Source: Burkholderia cepacia GG4
GTDB taxonomy: Bacteria > Pseudomonadota > Gammaproteobacteria > Burkholderiales > Burkholderiaceae
DNA: 64,000 nt
Assembly (NCBI RefSeq): GCF_000292915.1
Contig: NC_018514.1
Span: 248,001 to 312,000, forward strand
Direction: 5' to 3'
Shown here: piece by piece, positions 49,744 to 59,529 of the stretch
How the letters are laid out: every line of letters begins with the position of its first letter
How positions within the stretch are numbered: the first letter of the stretch is position 1
Program-made: the position numbers and the translations under genes
Notes under the pieces: model-generated
The model's input: only the letters and a program-made list of their open reading frames with translations
What the model was told of the DNA's origin: nothing
Databases searched by the model: none

Positions 49744-51045
49744 TCACTCGCTGCCGAGATAGAAGAAGCGGAACAGGAACACGGCCGCGATGATCCACAC
49801 GATCGGCTTGACCGTGCGGCCCTGGCCCGTCAGCAGCTTCAGGCCGCCGTACGCGATGAAGCCGAACGCGACGCCGTTCGCGATCGAGTACGTGAACGGC
49901 ATCAGCAGCGCGGTCAGCGCGGCCGGCACGGCTTCGGTCGCATCGTCCCACGGCACGTCGACCATCTCGCGCAGCATCAGGCACGACACGTACAGCAGCG
50001 CGGGCGCGGTCGCGTAACCCGGCACGACGCCGGCGAGCGGCGCGATGAACAGGCACGCGAGGAACAGCACCGCGACGGTGATCGCCGTCACGCCCGTGCG
50101 GCCGCCGGCCTGCACGCCCGACGCGCTTTCGATATACGCGGTGGTCGACGACGTGCCGAGCACCGAGCCCGCGACGATCGCGGTGCTGTCGGCGAGCAGC
50201 GCCTTGTTCAGGCGGTTCATCTTGCCTTCGACGAGCAGCCCGGCGCGGTTTGCGACGCCCATCAGCGTGCCCGTCGCGTCGAACAGCTCGACGAGGAAGA
50301 ACACGAGGATCACGTTGATGATGCCGGTCGACAGCGCGGCGCGGATGTCGAGCTGGAACAGCGTTGCGTCGATCGACGGCGGCGCGGAGAACACGCCGTG
50401 GAACTGGTTGTCGCCGAAGAAGAACGACAGGATCGTGACGCCGATGATGCCGATCAGGATCGCGCCGCGCACGCGCAGGTGGTCGAGCGTGACGATCGTG
50501 AAGAAGCCGATGATCGCGAGGATCGTGTCGTGCTTGTGCAGGTCGCCGAGCGTGACGAGCGTGGCCGGGTTGCCGACGATCACGCCCGAGGTCTTCAGCG
50601 AGATGATGCCGAGGAACAGGCCGATGCCGGCGGTGATCGAGATCCGCAGCGATTTCGGAATCCCGTTGACGATCGCCTCGCGCACGCGGAACAGCGTCAC
50701 GATCAGGAACAGGCAGCCGGAGATGAACACCGCGCCGAGCGCGGCCTGCCACGTGAAGCCCATCCCCTTGACGACCGTGTACGCGAAATACGCGTTCAGG
50801 CCCATGCCGGGCGCGCAGGCGATCGGGTAGTTTGCATACAGCCCCATGATGATCGACGCCAGCGCCGCGACGAGGCAGGTCGCGACGAATACCGATTCCT
50901 TCGGCATGCCGGCGTCGCCGAGGATCGCGGGGTTGACGAAGATGATGTAGGCCATCGTCAGGAACGTGGTGACGCCCGCGAGTATTTCGGTGCGGAAGTC
51001 GGTGCCGGCTTCAGCGAAGCCGAAATACCGCTTGATGGATTCCAT
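49744..51045 (-). CDS. AzgA/PbuG-type purine permease (NCS2 family)
   Basis: A 433-residue inner-membrane transporter with about 12-14 helices. MESIKRYFGFAEAGTDFRTEILAG and FLTMAYIIFVNPAIL are characteristic of the AzgA branch, which moves hypoxanthine, guanine or adenine with protons. The conserved SSTTAYIESASGVQAGGRTG motif contributes to the substrate site. Start ATG 51045; no purine riboswitch was seen upstream. Confidence 0.92.
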   Translation of the reverse strand: MESIKRYFGFAEAGTDFRTEILAGVTTFLTMAYIIFVNPAILGDAGMPKESVFVATCLVAALASIIMGLYANYPIACAPGMGLNAYFAYTVVKGMGFTWQAALGAVFISGCLFLIVTLFRVREAIVNGIPKSLRISITAGIGLFLGIISLKTSGVIVGNPATLVTLGDLHKHDTILAIIGFFTIVTLDHLRVRGAILIGIIGVTILSFFFGDNQFHGVFSAPPSIDATLFQLDIRAALSTGIINVILVFFLVELFDATGTLMGVANRAGLLVEGKMNRLNKALLADSTAIVAGSVLGTSSTTAYIESASGVQAGGRTGVTAITVAVLFLACLFIAPLAGVVPGYATAPALLYVSCLMLREMVDVPWDDATEAVPAALTALLMPFTYSIANGVAFGFIAYGGLKLLTGQGRTVKPIVWIIAAVFLFRFFYLGSE

Positions 51046-51821
51046 GAAGGCGTTTCTCCGGTCGGGTTGTCGTGTTGCTTGTTGTGCCGAATTGTTGTAA
51101 GGGCAGCGCGGCCGGCCTACTGTAACCAGCCACTATTGCCAGGCTATCGGCGGATTGTAATAGCGCAGATAGCTCCGACGATATAGTTGCGGGGCACGAT
51201 CGGCCGCGCTCGCGCGAACGGTCGGGCAACCCGGCCGCGCGAGGAAGGCGCGCATTTTACCGGTTCGGACGGAGCGGGCAGGCGGAAGCGATGGAAACGC
51301 TGAAAACGATGCGGGCACGGGCGGCCGTGCGGGCCGATGCGGGCGCAACGGCATGACGCACGCGCAGGGCGCGGCCGCGCCACGATGACATGTGACTGAA
51401 ACGGAGCACCCGCATGCTGGATGTATGCGGTACGGCCCGCTATGGGCGCAACGCACGCGCGAACGCGCAAGCATCGCCGGCGCGGATGCGCAGCGGCGTG
51501 CAACGGCCATGCGTCGGTCGAGGCGGTTTCAGATATCGGGCTATCCTGCTCCGAAGCCGTCCCGTCCGCAACTGTCATTTTGAGATGTGGGCCCGACTGT
51601 GGTTTCTGTGTAAAAGATTGCAAGACGTCATCGCGTAAACCGGCAAGTCTTTCTAGGATAGATACACCGCGCACACACGCCGGCCAGTTGTTGCCGACGC
51701 GGGGGAGTCGCAGTCCGTGCAGGCCAGGCGGTGAAGTGCGGTGACGGTCGTTGCGCATTCGGGCAGGCGCGACCGATTGCGATTGCCCGATGCGGGTTCG
51801 TCCGTAATCACGGAGGTCAGC
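51046..51821. other. Long gene-poor region
   Basis: 776 nt between the divergent permease and a small forward gene. It contains several short readings in all frames, none with a ribosome-binding site plus protein-like composition. No stable hairpin, terminator or known RNA was recognised. Confidence 0.35.
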
Positions 51822-52100
51822 ATGTTGAACTGGATCAGCCGTTGGGCAATGCGGCACGCCCCCACGCCGGAAAAAACCGCTGCGTCGATGCTCGTGACTG
51901 CGCGCATGGAGTTGTTCTCTGCCGAGCAGCGCGTCATCGATGCGAAATTACAGGCGGATTACTGGCGCGCGCGTGTGTCATTTCTCGAGGAGGTGCAGAA
52001 GCAAGGCATCGACCCGTGGGTGACCTCGCAGGCGGCGCAACGCCCCGACCTTGATTCCACTCCACGCAGCACGGGCCCGCGTCTCGCCGCCAGCACCTGA
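51822..52100 (+). CDS. Small conserved hypothetical protein with a coiled-coil-like helix
   Basis: 92 residues, MLNWISRWAMRHAPTPEKTAASML onward in a largely helical arrangement (ARMELFSAEQRVIDAKLQADYWRARVSFLEEVQ across two blocks), then a polar tail. CGGAGG is 8 nt before the ATG. Amphipathic heptads suggest a self-associating helix. No family recognised. Confidence 0.55.
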   Translation: MLNWISRWAMRHAPTPEKTAASMLVTARMELFSAEQRVIDAKLQADYWRARVSFLEEVQKQGIDPWVTSQAAQRPDLDSTPRSTGPRLAAST

Positions 52101-52272
52101 TGCATTCGATGCACCGGATGGTTGCGCACGGCGAGCGATCGCTCGCGGCACGCACGGTCGTGCCGCGTCATTCGATGCGCACCTGCGACGCGATGCGCCG
52201 CGGGTGCGTCCATTTGCGGATGCGCTGACCCCGTGCGTCCCGGTTTCCCGTTGCGCGGGTGAGCGCGCATCG

Positions 52273-52647
52273 TCATTCCCTTCTTCGCCATCGTCCGGCG
52301 AGCAAACGTTGCACACGCGCGAGCGTGCGTCTTAGCCGTTCGCCGCGCCGTACGTACGCGGTCGTGATCGACGCTTCGGCCGATCGGTCGTCATCGGTGC
52401 CGAGCCAGATGCGATCGCCGCGCGCGATGCGCAGCACGTCGCCGGGCTGCACCCAGTAATCGTCGACGCTCGGCGGGCGTGTGATCCACAGCGGCGCGCC
52501 GTGCGCGCGAATCTCCGCATCGCTCGGCGCACGCCAGGTCAGCGTCGTGCGCGGCGCGACCGCGAAACGGATCACGACGGTCGGTAACGCGATTGCGCCG
52601 GCGCGGCGCGCATCGGGACGGTCGAACAACGGGCTTGCCTGGTCCAT
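52273..52647 (-). CDS. DUF2917-like small protein
   Basis: A 124-residue protein whose central part (WITRPPSVDDYWVQPGDVLRIARGDRIWLG) resembles DUF2917, a small beta-rich domain common in Burkholderia. The C-terminal third is arginine-rich. GGAG precedes ATG 52647; an ATG four codons upstream is possible. Function unknown. Confidence 0.62.
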   Translation of the reverse strand: MDQASPLFDRPDARRAGAIALPTVVIRFAVAPRTTLTWRAPSDAEIRAHGAPLWITRPPSVDDYWVQPGDVLRIARGDRIWLGTDDDRSAEASITTAYVRRGERLRRTLARVQRLLAGRWRRRE

Positions 52648-52689
52648 CGTCTGCTCCATTCGTTGAGCCGGACGGATGACGCGCACCAG

Positions 52690-52724
52690 AACAAAAAGGC
52701 CTCATCCGTTTCCGGTGAGGCCTT
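52690..52724 (-). terminator. Reverse-strand terminator
   Basis: AAGGCCTCA (52696-52704) and TGAGGCCTT (52716-52724) form a 9-bp stem with an 11-nt loop; on the reverse strand it is followed by TTTTTG. It would end transcription of the gene at 52899-53186. Confidence 0.75.
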
Positions 52725-52898
52725 GTGTGACATGCGGTACTGCTCGGATGCTAACGCACAAGCGCCTCCCGTGATCCATTCTTTCGAATGTTCATCGGGC
52801 AATGATTCGCGATGGCGATGAGCTTGAACGTAGGCATGCGAACGAGTTTGTCGATGTCGTACGGCGTTGTCAACGACTATTTTCGAGACAGACGGCGA

Positions 52899-53186
52899 TC
52901 ACGCGTCGCGTTGCGCGAGCCCGTTGACGAGCAGTTCGGACAGCAGGCCCGTCATGCCGTCCGGATGCGTGGCGGCGCGCGCCTTCAGCTGTTCGACGAG
53001 ATCGGCGTTGAGCTTGCAGGCGAACGGCACGAGGCCCTGTTCCTGGTCAAGCTTTCGCTGCGCGCGGCGATCGAGCTTCGCTGCGTCCTCGGCACCCTTG
53101 CCGAAGCGCGCGGAGCTCGACTGCTTCAGCGCGTGCGTCAACTTGAGCGCCTTGTTCTTTTCTAGATCGGTTTTCTTCATGGCCAT
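52899..53186 (-). CDS. Small conserved hypothetical protein
   Basis: 95 residues starting MAMKKTDLEKNKALKL, highly charged and predicted helical, with a C-terminal part (FACKLNADLVEQLKARAATH, then MTGLLSELLVNGLAQ) that looks like a ribbon-helix-helix or similar small DNA/protein-binding helix pair. GGAGGTG precedes the ATG at 53186. No certain family. Confidence 0.55.
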   Translation of the reverse strand: MAMKKTDLEKNKALKLTHALKQSSSARFGKGAEDAAKLDRRAQRKLDQEQGLVPFACKLNADLVEQLKARAATHPDGMTGLLSELLVNGLAQRDA

Positions 53187-53300
53187 CGCGGCACCTCCGG
53201 GAAATGAAGCCGCGATTGTACGCATTTCGGCGGGCGCCGCTCGCCGAGACCGTCACGAACCTGCTCGCGGACCCGCGAACGGACCCGCGAACGGACCCGC

Positions 53301-54206
53301 TCACGCACCCTTCGTCGTGCCCCAGTTGCCGCCGTGCGCGGCCGCCTGCGCGGCCGGCGAGCGTTCCAGATAGGCGAGCGCCTGCTCGGTCGAGCCTTCA
53401 TGGTGCGGCGTATAGCCCGGCTTGAAGTAGCGCAGCGCCGCGCCGATCACTTTCCAGAACGACGGCAGGTGCCCGCGCCGCGACCCCTTCCACCACGCGC
53501 GCACGAAACCCGGATAGCGGCCGGCGGCCGGATCGCGCCGGTACATGAACTTCGCGCCCGTCGTGATGAAGTAGAGCAGCAGCACGATCACGAACGCCAT
53601 GTGCATGCAGCGCTCCGGGTAGTTGCCGCCCATGTGGTTGTAGATGTCGAATGCGACGGTCCGGTGCTCGACTTCCTCCGCGCCGTGCCAGCGCAGCAGG
53701 TCGACCATCGTCGGGTCGGCATGGCCTTCGTCGAGCCCGTGCGCGTTGAGCACCCAGTTGCCGAGATAGCCGAAGAAATGCTCGAGCGACGCGATCACCG
53801 CGAGCTGCTGCCGCAGCCAGAAGCGCGTGTGGCCGATCTTCAGCCCGAACGGCGCTTCGCCCAGCACGCGCGTGAACAGCCAGTTCAGCTTCTGCGTGAA
53901 CGGTTTCGTGTCGATCCCGTGCCGGTCGTAGTAATGCTTGAGCACGCCGCCGTGCGAGCGCGAATGCACGGCCTCCTGGCGCAGGAAGCCTTCGGCTTCG
54001 TCGCGCAGGCGCGCATCGGTGATGTGCGGCAGCGCCTTGTTGTACACGCGGCAGAACCACAGCTCGCCTTCCGGGAACAGCAGGTTCAGCGTGTTGATGA
54101 TGTGGGTGCTGCCCGGGTCGTTCGGTACCCATGTGATCGGCGTGTCGCGGAAGTCGAACTTCACGTGCCGGGCCTTGATCTTGTGGTAGTCGGCGGTATC
54201 GGTCAT
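53301..54206 (-). CDS. COG3687 predicted metal-dependent hydrolase
   Basis: A 301-residue protein of the PF10118 family. It has many histidines in helical context: QEAVHSRSHGG, LEHFFGYLGNW and HGAEEVEHRTVAFDIYNH, consistent with a ferritin-like di-metal site, plus one or two hydrophobic segments (AFVIVLLLYFITTGA). The activity is not established; homologues are often near fatty-acid or hydrocarbon genes. It is last in an operon, 29 nt after the hydrolase-SDR fusion. Confidence 0.82.
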   Translation of the reverse strand: MTDTADYHKIKARHVKFDFRDTPITWVPNDPGSTHIINTLNLLFPEGELWFCRVYNKALPHITDARLRDEAEGFLRQEAVHSRSHGGVLKHYYDRHGIDTKPFTQKLNWLFTRVLGEAPFGLKIGHTRFWLRQQLAVIASLEHFFGYLGNWVLNAHGLDEGHADPTMVDLLRWHGAEEVEHRTVAFDIYNHMGGNYPERCMHMAFVIVLLLYFITTGAKFMYRRDPAAGRYPGFVRAWWKGSRRGHLPSFWKVIGAALRYFKPGYTPHHEGSTEQALAYLERSPAAQAAAHGGNWGTTKGA

Positions 54207-54235
54207 GTTGTCTCCGTGTGCGGCGTCATGCGCCG

Positions 54236-56023
54236 TCAATGCGATGCCATGCTGACGCGGGCGATCATCCGGCCGAGCCACGGCATGAAGCGGCCGACGA
54301 AGCGCATCGCGTGCGCCTCGCCGCCGACCGCGACGACGGGGCGGTTGCGCAGCACGCCGTCGACCATCGCCTGCGCGACGGTTTCGGGCTTCAGGCCGCG
54401 CATCTGGTACAGCTTCGTCGCGCGCTTGCGCAGCCGCGCTTCATCCTGTGCGTTGGCGCCCGCGTATTGCGTCGACGCCATGATTCCGGTCTCCGCGAAA
54501 CCCGGGCATACGGCCGTCACGCGGATGCCTTTCTCCGCGAGTTCCGCGCGCATGCATTCGCTGAGCATCAGCACGGCGGCCTTCGTCGTCGCATACGCGG
54601 GCAGGTCGCGCGACGGCCCGAACGCGGCAGCCGACGCGGTGTTGACGATGTGCCCGCCCGTGCCGCGCGCGGCCATCTGCTGCGCGAACAGCCGCGAGCC
54701 GTGGATCACGCCCCACAGGTTCACGTGCAGGATGCGCTCCCAATGCCGCGCGCTCGTGTCGAGGATGCCGCCGGCCATGCCGATGCCCGCGTTGTTGATC
54801 ACGATGTCCGCGCCGCCGAGTTCGCTGCCGACCCACGTCGCGAGGGCTTCCATCTCGTCGGCGGACCCGACGTCCACGCGTTTCGCGTGCGCCTGCGCGC
54901 CGGTCAGCCCGAGCAGCAGCGCGGTGCGTTCGGCGCTCGCGAGATCGATGTCGCACGCGACGACCGTCGCGCCTTCGCGGGCGAACGCGAGCGCCGCGCA
55001 GCGGCCGATGCCGCTGCCCGCACCGGTGACGACCGCGACCTTGCCGCTGAAGCGGCCGCTCGTGGCGCGGCGGCGCGCGTTCGCGAGCGCGGGCGGTTCG
55101 TTGCCCGATTCGACTGCGTCGATCAACTGTCCTGCGAGATCCGCGAAGCGCGCGGGATCGGCGAGCGGCAGCCAGTGGCCGGCCGCGACTTCGCGACGGT
55201 AGTACTGCGGCACCCAGCGCGACAGGTTCTCGGACAGCGCGGGGCTCACGTACTTGTCGCCGAGCGGCACGATCGTCTGCACCGGAGCATGCGCGTAGCG
55301 CTCGCGCGGCGCGAACAGGCAGCGGATGAAGTTCGCGCGATAGAGGCGCACGCCGCGCGCGCCGTCGTCGGCTTGCGTCGGGCGCGGCGTGGCCGGCGTC
55401 TTCTCGAGCCGGCGCAGCAGGCGCGGCCACGCGCGGCCGAGCCACAGTCGCCAGCCGAGCTCGGGGATGAACGGCAGGTGGAACAGGTACACGTACCACG
55501 ACCGCACGAGCTGGCCGCCGAGCTTGGCGAGCGATGCGGGTGTCGGGCGCAGCACGCGTTCGCGCAGCCAGAAGCCGACGTGGTCGAGGCACGGCCCCGA
55601 GCACGACGTATACGACGCGATGCGGCCCGCGAGGCGCGGATTGGTGACGAATTCCCAGCCCTGGATCGAGCCCCAGTCGTGCGCGATCAGATGCACGGCG
55701 CGGCCGGGGCAGAGCGCGTCGATCACCGCGACGAAATCGTCGGTCAGCTTCGCGAGGTGATAGTCGGCCGTGCGCTTCGGCACGCCGGACAGGCCCGCGC
55801 CGCGCACGTCGTACGCGATCACGTAGTGCTTGCGCGCGAGCAGCGGCGCGACGTGCTGCCAGACGCTGCTGTCGTCGGGATAACCGTGCACGAGCACGAC
55901 CGGCGAACGGGCCGGGTCGCCCCAGGTCTTGACCGCGAGCGTCAGGTCGCCGGAGGTGACCGCCGTTTCGCTATGAACCGATTCGAACAGGGCCAGCGGC
56001 GCTTCGTCGGAAAGAGGCTGCAT
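54236..56023 (-). CDS. Alpha/beta-hydrolase and short-chain dehydrogenase fusion (EphD-like)
   Basis: A 595-residue two-domain protein. Residues 20-300 are an epoxide-hydrolase-type alpha/beta hydrolase: VVLVHGYPDDSSVW with the oxyanion HGYP, and the nucleophile aspartate in HLIAHDWGSIQG. Residues 325-590 are an SDR with VVTGAGSGIG, INNAG and YATTKAA. The same fusion is known as EphD in mycobacteria. One enzyme could hydrolyse an epoxide or ester and oxidise the resulting alcohol. The gene follows the M24 gene by 45 nt. Confidence 0.88.
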   Translation of the reverse strand: MQPLSDEAPLALFESVHSETAVTSGDLTLAVKTWGDPARSPVVLVHGYPDDSSVWQHVAPLLARKHYVIAYDVRGAGLSGVPKRTADYHLAKLTDDFVAVIDALCPGRAVHLIAHDWGSIQGWEFVTNPRLAGRIASYTSCSGPCLDHVGFWLRERVLRPTPASLAKLGGQLVRSWYVYLFHLPFIPELGWRLWLGRAWPRLLRRLEKTPATPRPTQADDGARGVRLYRANFIRCLFAPRERYAHAPVQTIVPLGDKYVSPALSENLSRWVPQYYRREVAAGHWLPLADPARFADLAGQLIDAVESGNEPPALANARRRATSGRFSGKVAVVTGAGSGIGRCAALAFAREGATVVACDIDLASAERTALLLGLTGAQAHAKRVDVGSADEMEALATWVGSELGGADIVINNAGIGMAGGILDTSARHWERILHVNLWGVIHGSRLFAQQMAARGTGGHIVNTASAAAFGPSRDLPAYATTKAAVLMLSECMRAELAEKGIRVTAVCPGFAETGIMASTQYAGANAQDEARLRKRATKLYQMRGLKPETVAQAMVDGVLRNRPVVAVGGEAHAMRFVGRFMPWLGRMIARVSMASH

Positions 56024-56068
56024 CGTGAGTCCGTCGTTCAGGGAGTCGGGAGGGAAGGCGCGTGCGCG

Positions 56069-56968
56069 TCAGGCGGCGGCCGGCACGGTCGCGACGGCCT
56101 GCGCACGCTCGGCCTGGCGGCGCTGCCAGCGGCGCACGTGCGGCAGGTCTTCGTCGAGCCAGTACGCGTCGTCTTCGGTGATCACGAGCAGTTCCTCGAA
56201 TTTCGCGCCGACGCCAGCGAAGCCGAGATGCGGCTCGACGGCCCACAGGCCCGGCACCGGCGCATGCTCGGAGCGCCGGTCGATCGACCACAGCGGCGAC
56301 CAGCCCTGCTGCTTCGCCGCGCGGCCCTGGTCGAGCAGCAGGTTGCGCGTCGCGTTCAGCCCGAAGCGCGCGACGAAGCGCGGCTTCGACAGCTTGTGGA
56401 TCTTCGCGACGCGATGCGCGAGCACCTTGAACGGATAAGCCTTGTGGCGCGGCTCGACGCCCTGGCGGCGGCACAGCGCGTCGACTTCCTGCGCGACCTC
56501 GGCCATCGGCCGGCGCGCCTTCACGAGCCGCACGATCAGGTCGCGGTGGTCCATCAGGTCGTCCTGCAGCTGTTCGAGGATCGGGTTCTCGCCGAGGCAG
56601 TGCGCGTAGCCGACGTCCGCGACGATCCCGTTCAGCACCGGCGCGACGTCGAGGATCACGGGCATGTCGGTCTCGAGCTGGCGGTTGCTCGGGAAGAACG
56701 CGAGGTTGAAGCCGCCCAGGTGCTTCAGGCCGGAGAAGCCCTCGAACGCGGTGCGGTCGCCGAACCACGCGAACGGCTTGTGCAGCCAGTCGTGCACGCC
56801 GTTGTCCTGCAGCCATTCGGTCAGGAGGCGCGCGGCTTCCTTCTCGGTGATGCCGGGGTAGAGCATCGCGCCGACGGTTTCGACACAGCGGTAGGCAAGC
56901 TGCTGGACCGCGCGGAATTGCGGCAGCTCGTCGAGGTGGACTTCCGGCAGCGGGTGATGGTCGGCCAT
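56069..56968 (-). CDS. M24-family (Xaa-Pro aminopeptidase-like) protein
   Basis: A 299-residue single-domain pita-bread-fold protein. VILDVAPVLNGIVADVGYAH holds the first acidic metal ligands, AVEPHLGFAGVGAKFEELLVIT the later histidine and glutamate; GITEKEAARLLTEWL is typical of the M24 helix. Such proteins cleave proline-containing peptides or act as creatinase-like or non-peptidase hydrolases. First gene of the three-gene reverse operon; ATG 56968. Confidence 0.8.
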   Translation of the reverse strand: MADHHPLPEVHLDELPQFRAVQQLAYRCVETVGAMLYPGITEKEAARLLTEWLQDNGVHDWLHKPFAWFGDRTAFEGFSGLKHLGGFNLAFFPSNRQLETDMPVILDVAPVLNGIVADVGYAHCLGENPILEQLQDDLMDHRDLIVRLVKARRPMAEVAQEVDALCRRQGVEPRHKAYPFKVLAHRVAKIHKLSKPRFVARFGLNATRNLLLDQGRAAKQQGWSPLWSIDRRSEHAPVPGLWAVEPHLGFAGVGAKFEELLVITEDDAYWLDEDLPHVRRWQRRQAERAQAVATVPAAA

Positions 56969-57397
56969 GGAGCGTCTCCGTTGGGGCGCTGATCCGGAAC
57001 GCGCCCGCCGGCGTCGCCGTCACGGGTTATTCAGTCAGCATTTAATGTGTCATTGAATGATGTAACGATCATAGACGGTTACGCGCGCCGGGAAGTGAGG
57101 ATTTGTCCTAATGGAAGGGGGAAATGGAGGGGAGCCTCTAGGTTTCCGGACGATGTCGGGAGCGGGCTCGTTGCCGGCCCGGATCGCCGTGTCCGGTCAT
57201 CTTGCGGCGCCCGGCATGTCGCGCCGGGTCAACTCGCCGTCGCGCCACGGCGTGACGCTGTCAAATTGCCGAAATAATTTCGTCACATCATTCGCCCCCA
57301 ATTCGAAGCCGCCCCGGCTTCGCTGCGGCGATGAGCCGCCGGTGCGCTGCACGGGGCAGTGACCGAAGCCGATTCGACATTTCCACGGAGAGAGACC
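56969..57397. other. Divergent intergenic region
   Basis: 429 nt between the reverse M24 operon and the forward phosphatase. An 11-bp palindrome TCATTGAATGA (57050-57060) in an AT-rich patch about 85 nt before the M24 start is a candidate operator. Otherwise nothing was found. Confidence 0.35.
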
Positions 57398-58675
57398 ATG
57401 CAACGCCGCCAGTTCATGAACACCCTTGCCGCGGCGACCGCTGCGACGTCGCTGATGCTCAAGGCCGGCACCGCCGACGCAAGGAGCGCGACCGCGCCGG
57501 ACGCGCTGGACCCGGGCCGCTGGTCGCCGTTCAACGCCGCGCGCCTGCAGGCGGTGCTCGACCAGCATGGCGTCGCGAGCGCACGGTACGACTCAAAGCG
57601 TCGCCCGTACGCGGTGTTCGACTGGGACAACACGTGCATCATGAACGACTGCGAAGAGGCGTTGCTGATGTACCAGATCAACCATCTTCAGTACAAGCTG
57701 ACGCCGGACGAATTCGTCGCAGTGATGTGGAAGGACGTGCCGAAAGGCGCGTTCATGAAGGACTACACGACCGTCGACGGCAAGCCGGTGACGATGGAGG
57801 ATCTCGCCGCCGACGTCGAATCCGACTACCGCTGGCTCTACGCGAACTACCAGGGTTTCGGCGGCAGCAAGAGCCTCGACGAGATTCGCGAGACCGACCA
57901 GTTCAAGGATTTCCGCGCGAAGCTGTACTTCATGTACGACGCGATCTGCGACACGCACCCGCTCGAAGTCGGCTACAAGTGGATCATCTACTTCTACAAG
58001 AACATGACGACGGCCGAGCTGCAGGCGATGGCGGAAGCGTCGGACAACTACGGGATCGGCGACGCGCTGCGCAAGGTCCGCTACGAAAGCCCGAAGACGC
58101 TGCCGGGCAAGGCCGGCGTGGTGGCCGACACGCATTTCCACGGCATTCGCATCCATGAGGAAATCCGCGCGGTGATGCACACGCTGCGTGCGAACGGCAT
58201 CGACGTGTACGTGAGCACTGCGTCGCTCGACGATGTCGTGCGCGTGTTCGCCGGCAACCCGAACTACGGCTACGGCGTGCCGCCGGAGAACGTGATCGGC
58301 CTGCGCCTCGACATGCGGGACGGCAAGTACACGAGCACCTATCCGGCCGGCTGGCATTTCAACTGGGGGCCCGGCAAGACCGTGGGCATCCGCAACGTGC
58401 TCGAATCGAAGAAGGGCTACGGCCCGCTGCTGGTGTTCGGCGACAGCGACGGCGACGCGTGGATGCTGCGCGACTTCAAGGACACCGCGGCGGGCGTGAT
58501 CGTCAACCGGATGAAGAAGGGCGAGATCGGCGCGGACAGCAAGCTCGCAGCCGAGCAGATCGGCAAACCGGACGCGCGCTTCCTGCTGCAGGGCCGCGAC
58601 GAGCACACGGGCCTGATGATCCCGGACGAGAAGTCGATCAAGTACGGCAAGACCGAGCGCAAGCTGCTTGCGTGA
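57398..58675 (+). CDS. Tat-exported HAD-superfamily phosphatase
   Basis: A 425-residue protein. The first 30 residues have a twin-arginine motif RRQFMN followed by a weakly hydrophobic segment and a likely cut after ADA, indicating Tat export. The HAD signature YAVFDWDNTC (residues about 70-79, DxD-type with WDN) and the late VFGDSDGDAWML are the first and last catalytic motifs. Related proteins are annotated phosphoserine-phosphatase-like or acid phosphatases; the true substrate is unknown. A GGAGAG-type site lies before the ATG. Confidence 0.8.
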   Translation: MQRRQFMNTLAAATAATSLMLKAGTADARSATAPDALDPGRWSPFNAARLQAVLDQHGVASARYDSKRRPYAVFDWDNTCIMNDCEEALLMYQINHLQYKLTPDEFVAVMWKDVPKGAFMKDYTTVDGKPVTMEDLAADVESDYRWLYANYQGFGGSKSLDEIRETDQFKDFRAKLYFMYDAICDTHPLEVGYKWIIYFYKNMTTAELQAMAEASDNYGIGDALRKVRYESPKTLPGKAGVVADTHFHGIRIHEEIRAVMHTLRANGIDVYVSTASLDDVVRVFAGNPNYGYGVPPENVIGLRLDMRDGKYTSTYPAGWHFNWGPGKTVGIRNVLESKKGYGPLLVFGDSDGDAWMLRDFKDTAAGVIVNRMKKGEIGADSKLAAEQIGKPDARFLLQGRDEHTGLMIPDEKSIKYGKTERKLLA

Positions 58676-58755
58676 CGTGTGCCGGATGCCGGGCCGTTGC
58701 GACCCGGCATCCGGCGGGGCGACGGCAGCTCCGCGCAGGCCGGAACACGCACGTG

Positions 58756-59529
58756 TCAGCGCTCGCGCGGCATGCCCAGCCGCTCCAGCAACGCTCCCAG
58801 CAGATCGACCGGCAGCGGAAACACGATCGTCGAGTTCTTGTCCGCCGCGATCGTCGTCAGCGTCTGCAAATAGCGCAGCTGCATCGCCTGCGGTTGCAGC
58901 GCAAGCCGCTGCGCAGCCTGCAGCAGCTTCTCCGACGCCTGCAGTTCGCCTTCCGCGTGAATCACCTTCGCGCGCCGCTCGCGTTCGGCCTCGGCCTGCC
59001 GCGCGATCGCGCGGATCATCGTCTCGTTCAGGTCGACGTGCTTGATCTCGACCGTCGATACCTTGATCCCCCACGCGTCGGTCTGCGCGTCGAGCGTCTT
59101 CTGGATATCCGCGTTCAGCTGCTCGCGCTCGGCGAGCAGCGCGTCGAGTTCGTGCTTGCCGAGCACCGCGCGCAGCGTCGTCTGCGCGAGCTGGCTCGTC
59201 GCCTCGAAGAAGCGCGCGACCTGGATCACGGCCTTCTCCGGATCGACGACGCGGAAATACACGACCGCGTTGACCTTCACCGACACGTTGTCGCGCGTGA
59301 TCACGTCCTGCGGCGGCACGTCGAACACGACGGTGCGCAGGTCGATCCGCACGACCTGCTGGACGATCGGGATGATCAGCACGAGCCCCGGCCCCTTCAC
59401 TTTCCAGAACCGGCCGAGCATGAACACGACGCCGCGCTCGTACTCGCGGAAGATGCGGATCGACGACGCGACGAGCACCACGACGAAGACGATCAGGACA
59501 CTGCTGAAGCCGAACGTGTAGCCGATCAT
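58756..59529 (-). CDS. Slipin (SPFH/band-7 stomatin-like protein)
   Basis: A 257-residue membrane-associated protein. One N-terminal hydrophobic helix ([17 protein letters not shown]) is followed by [14 protein letters not shown], the SPFH signature, and a long helical stretch [17 protein letters not shown]. It forms ring-like complexes with NfeD in the membrane. Its ATG overlaps the stop of the nfeD gene by 4 nt, so the two are co-translated. Confidence 0.92.
   Translation of the reverse strand: MIGYTFGFSSVLIVFVVVLVASSIRIFREYERGVVFMLGRFWKVKGPGLVLIIPIVQQVVRIDLRTVVFDVPPQDVITRDNVSVKVNAVVYFRVVDPEKAVIQVARFFEATSQLAQTTLRAVLGKHELDALLAEREQLNADIQKTLDAQTDAWGIKVSTVEIKHVDLNETMIRAIARQAEAERERRAKVIHAEGELQASEKLLQAAQRLALQPQAMQLRYLQTLTTIAADKNSTIVFPLPVDLLGALLERLGMPRER

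Noticed and set aside
51392..51744. Several overlapping short forward readings in the gap after the purine permease
   Set aside because: Different frames give similar lengths, none has a ribosome site or protein-like composition.
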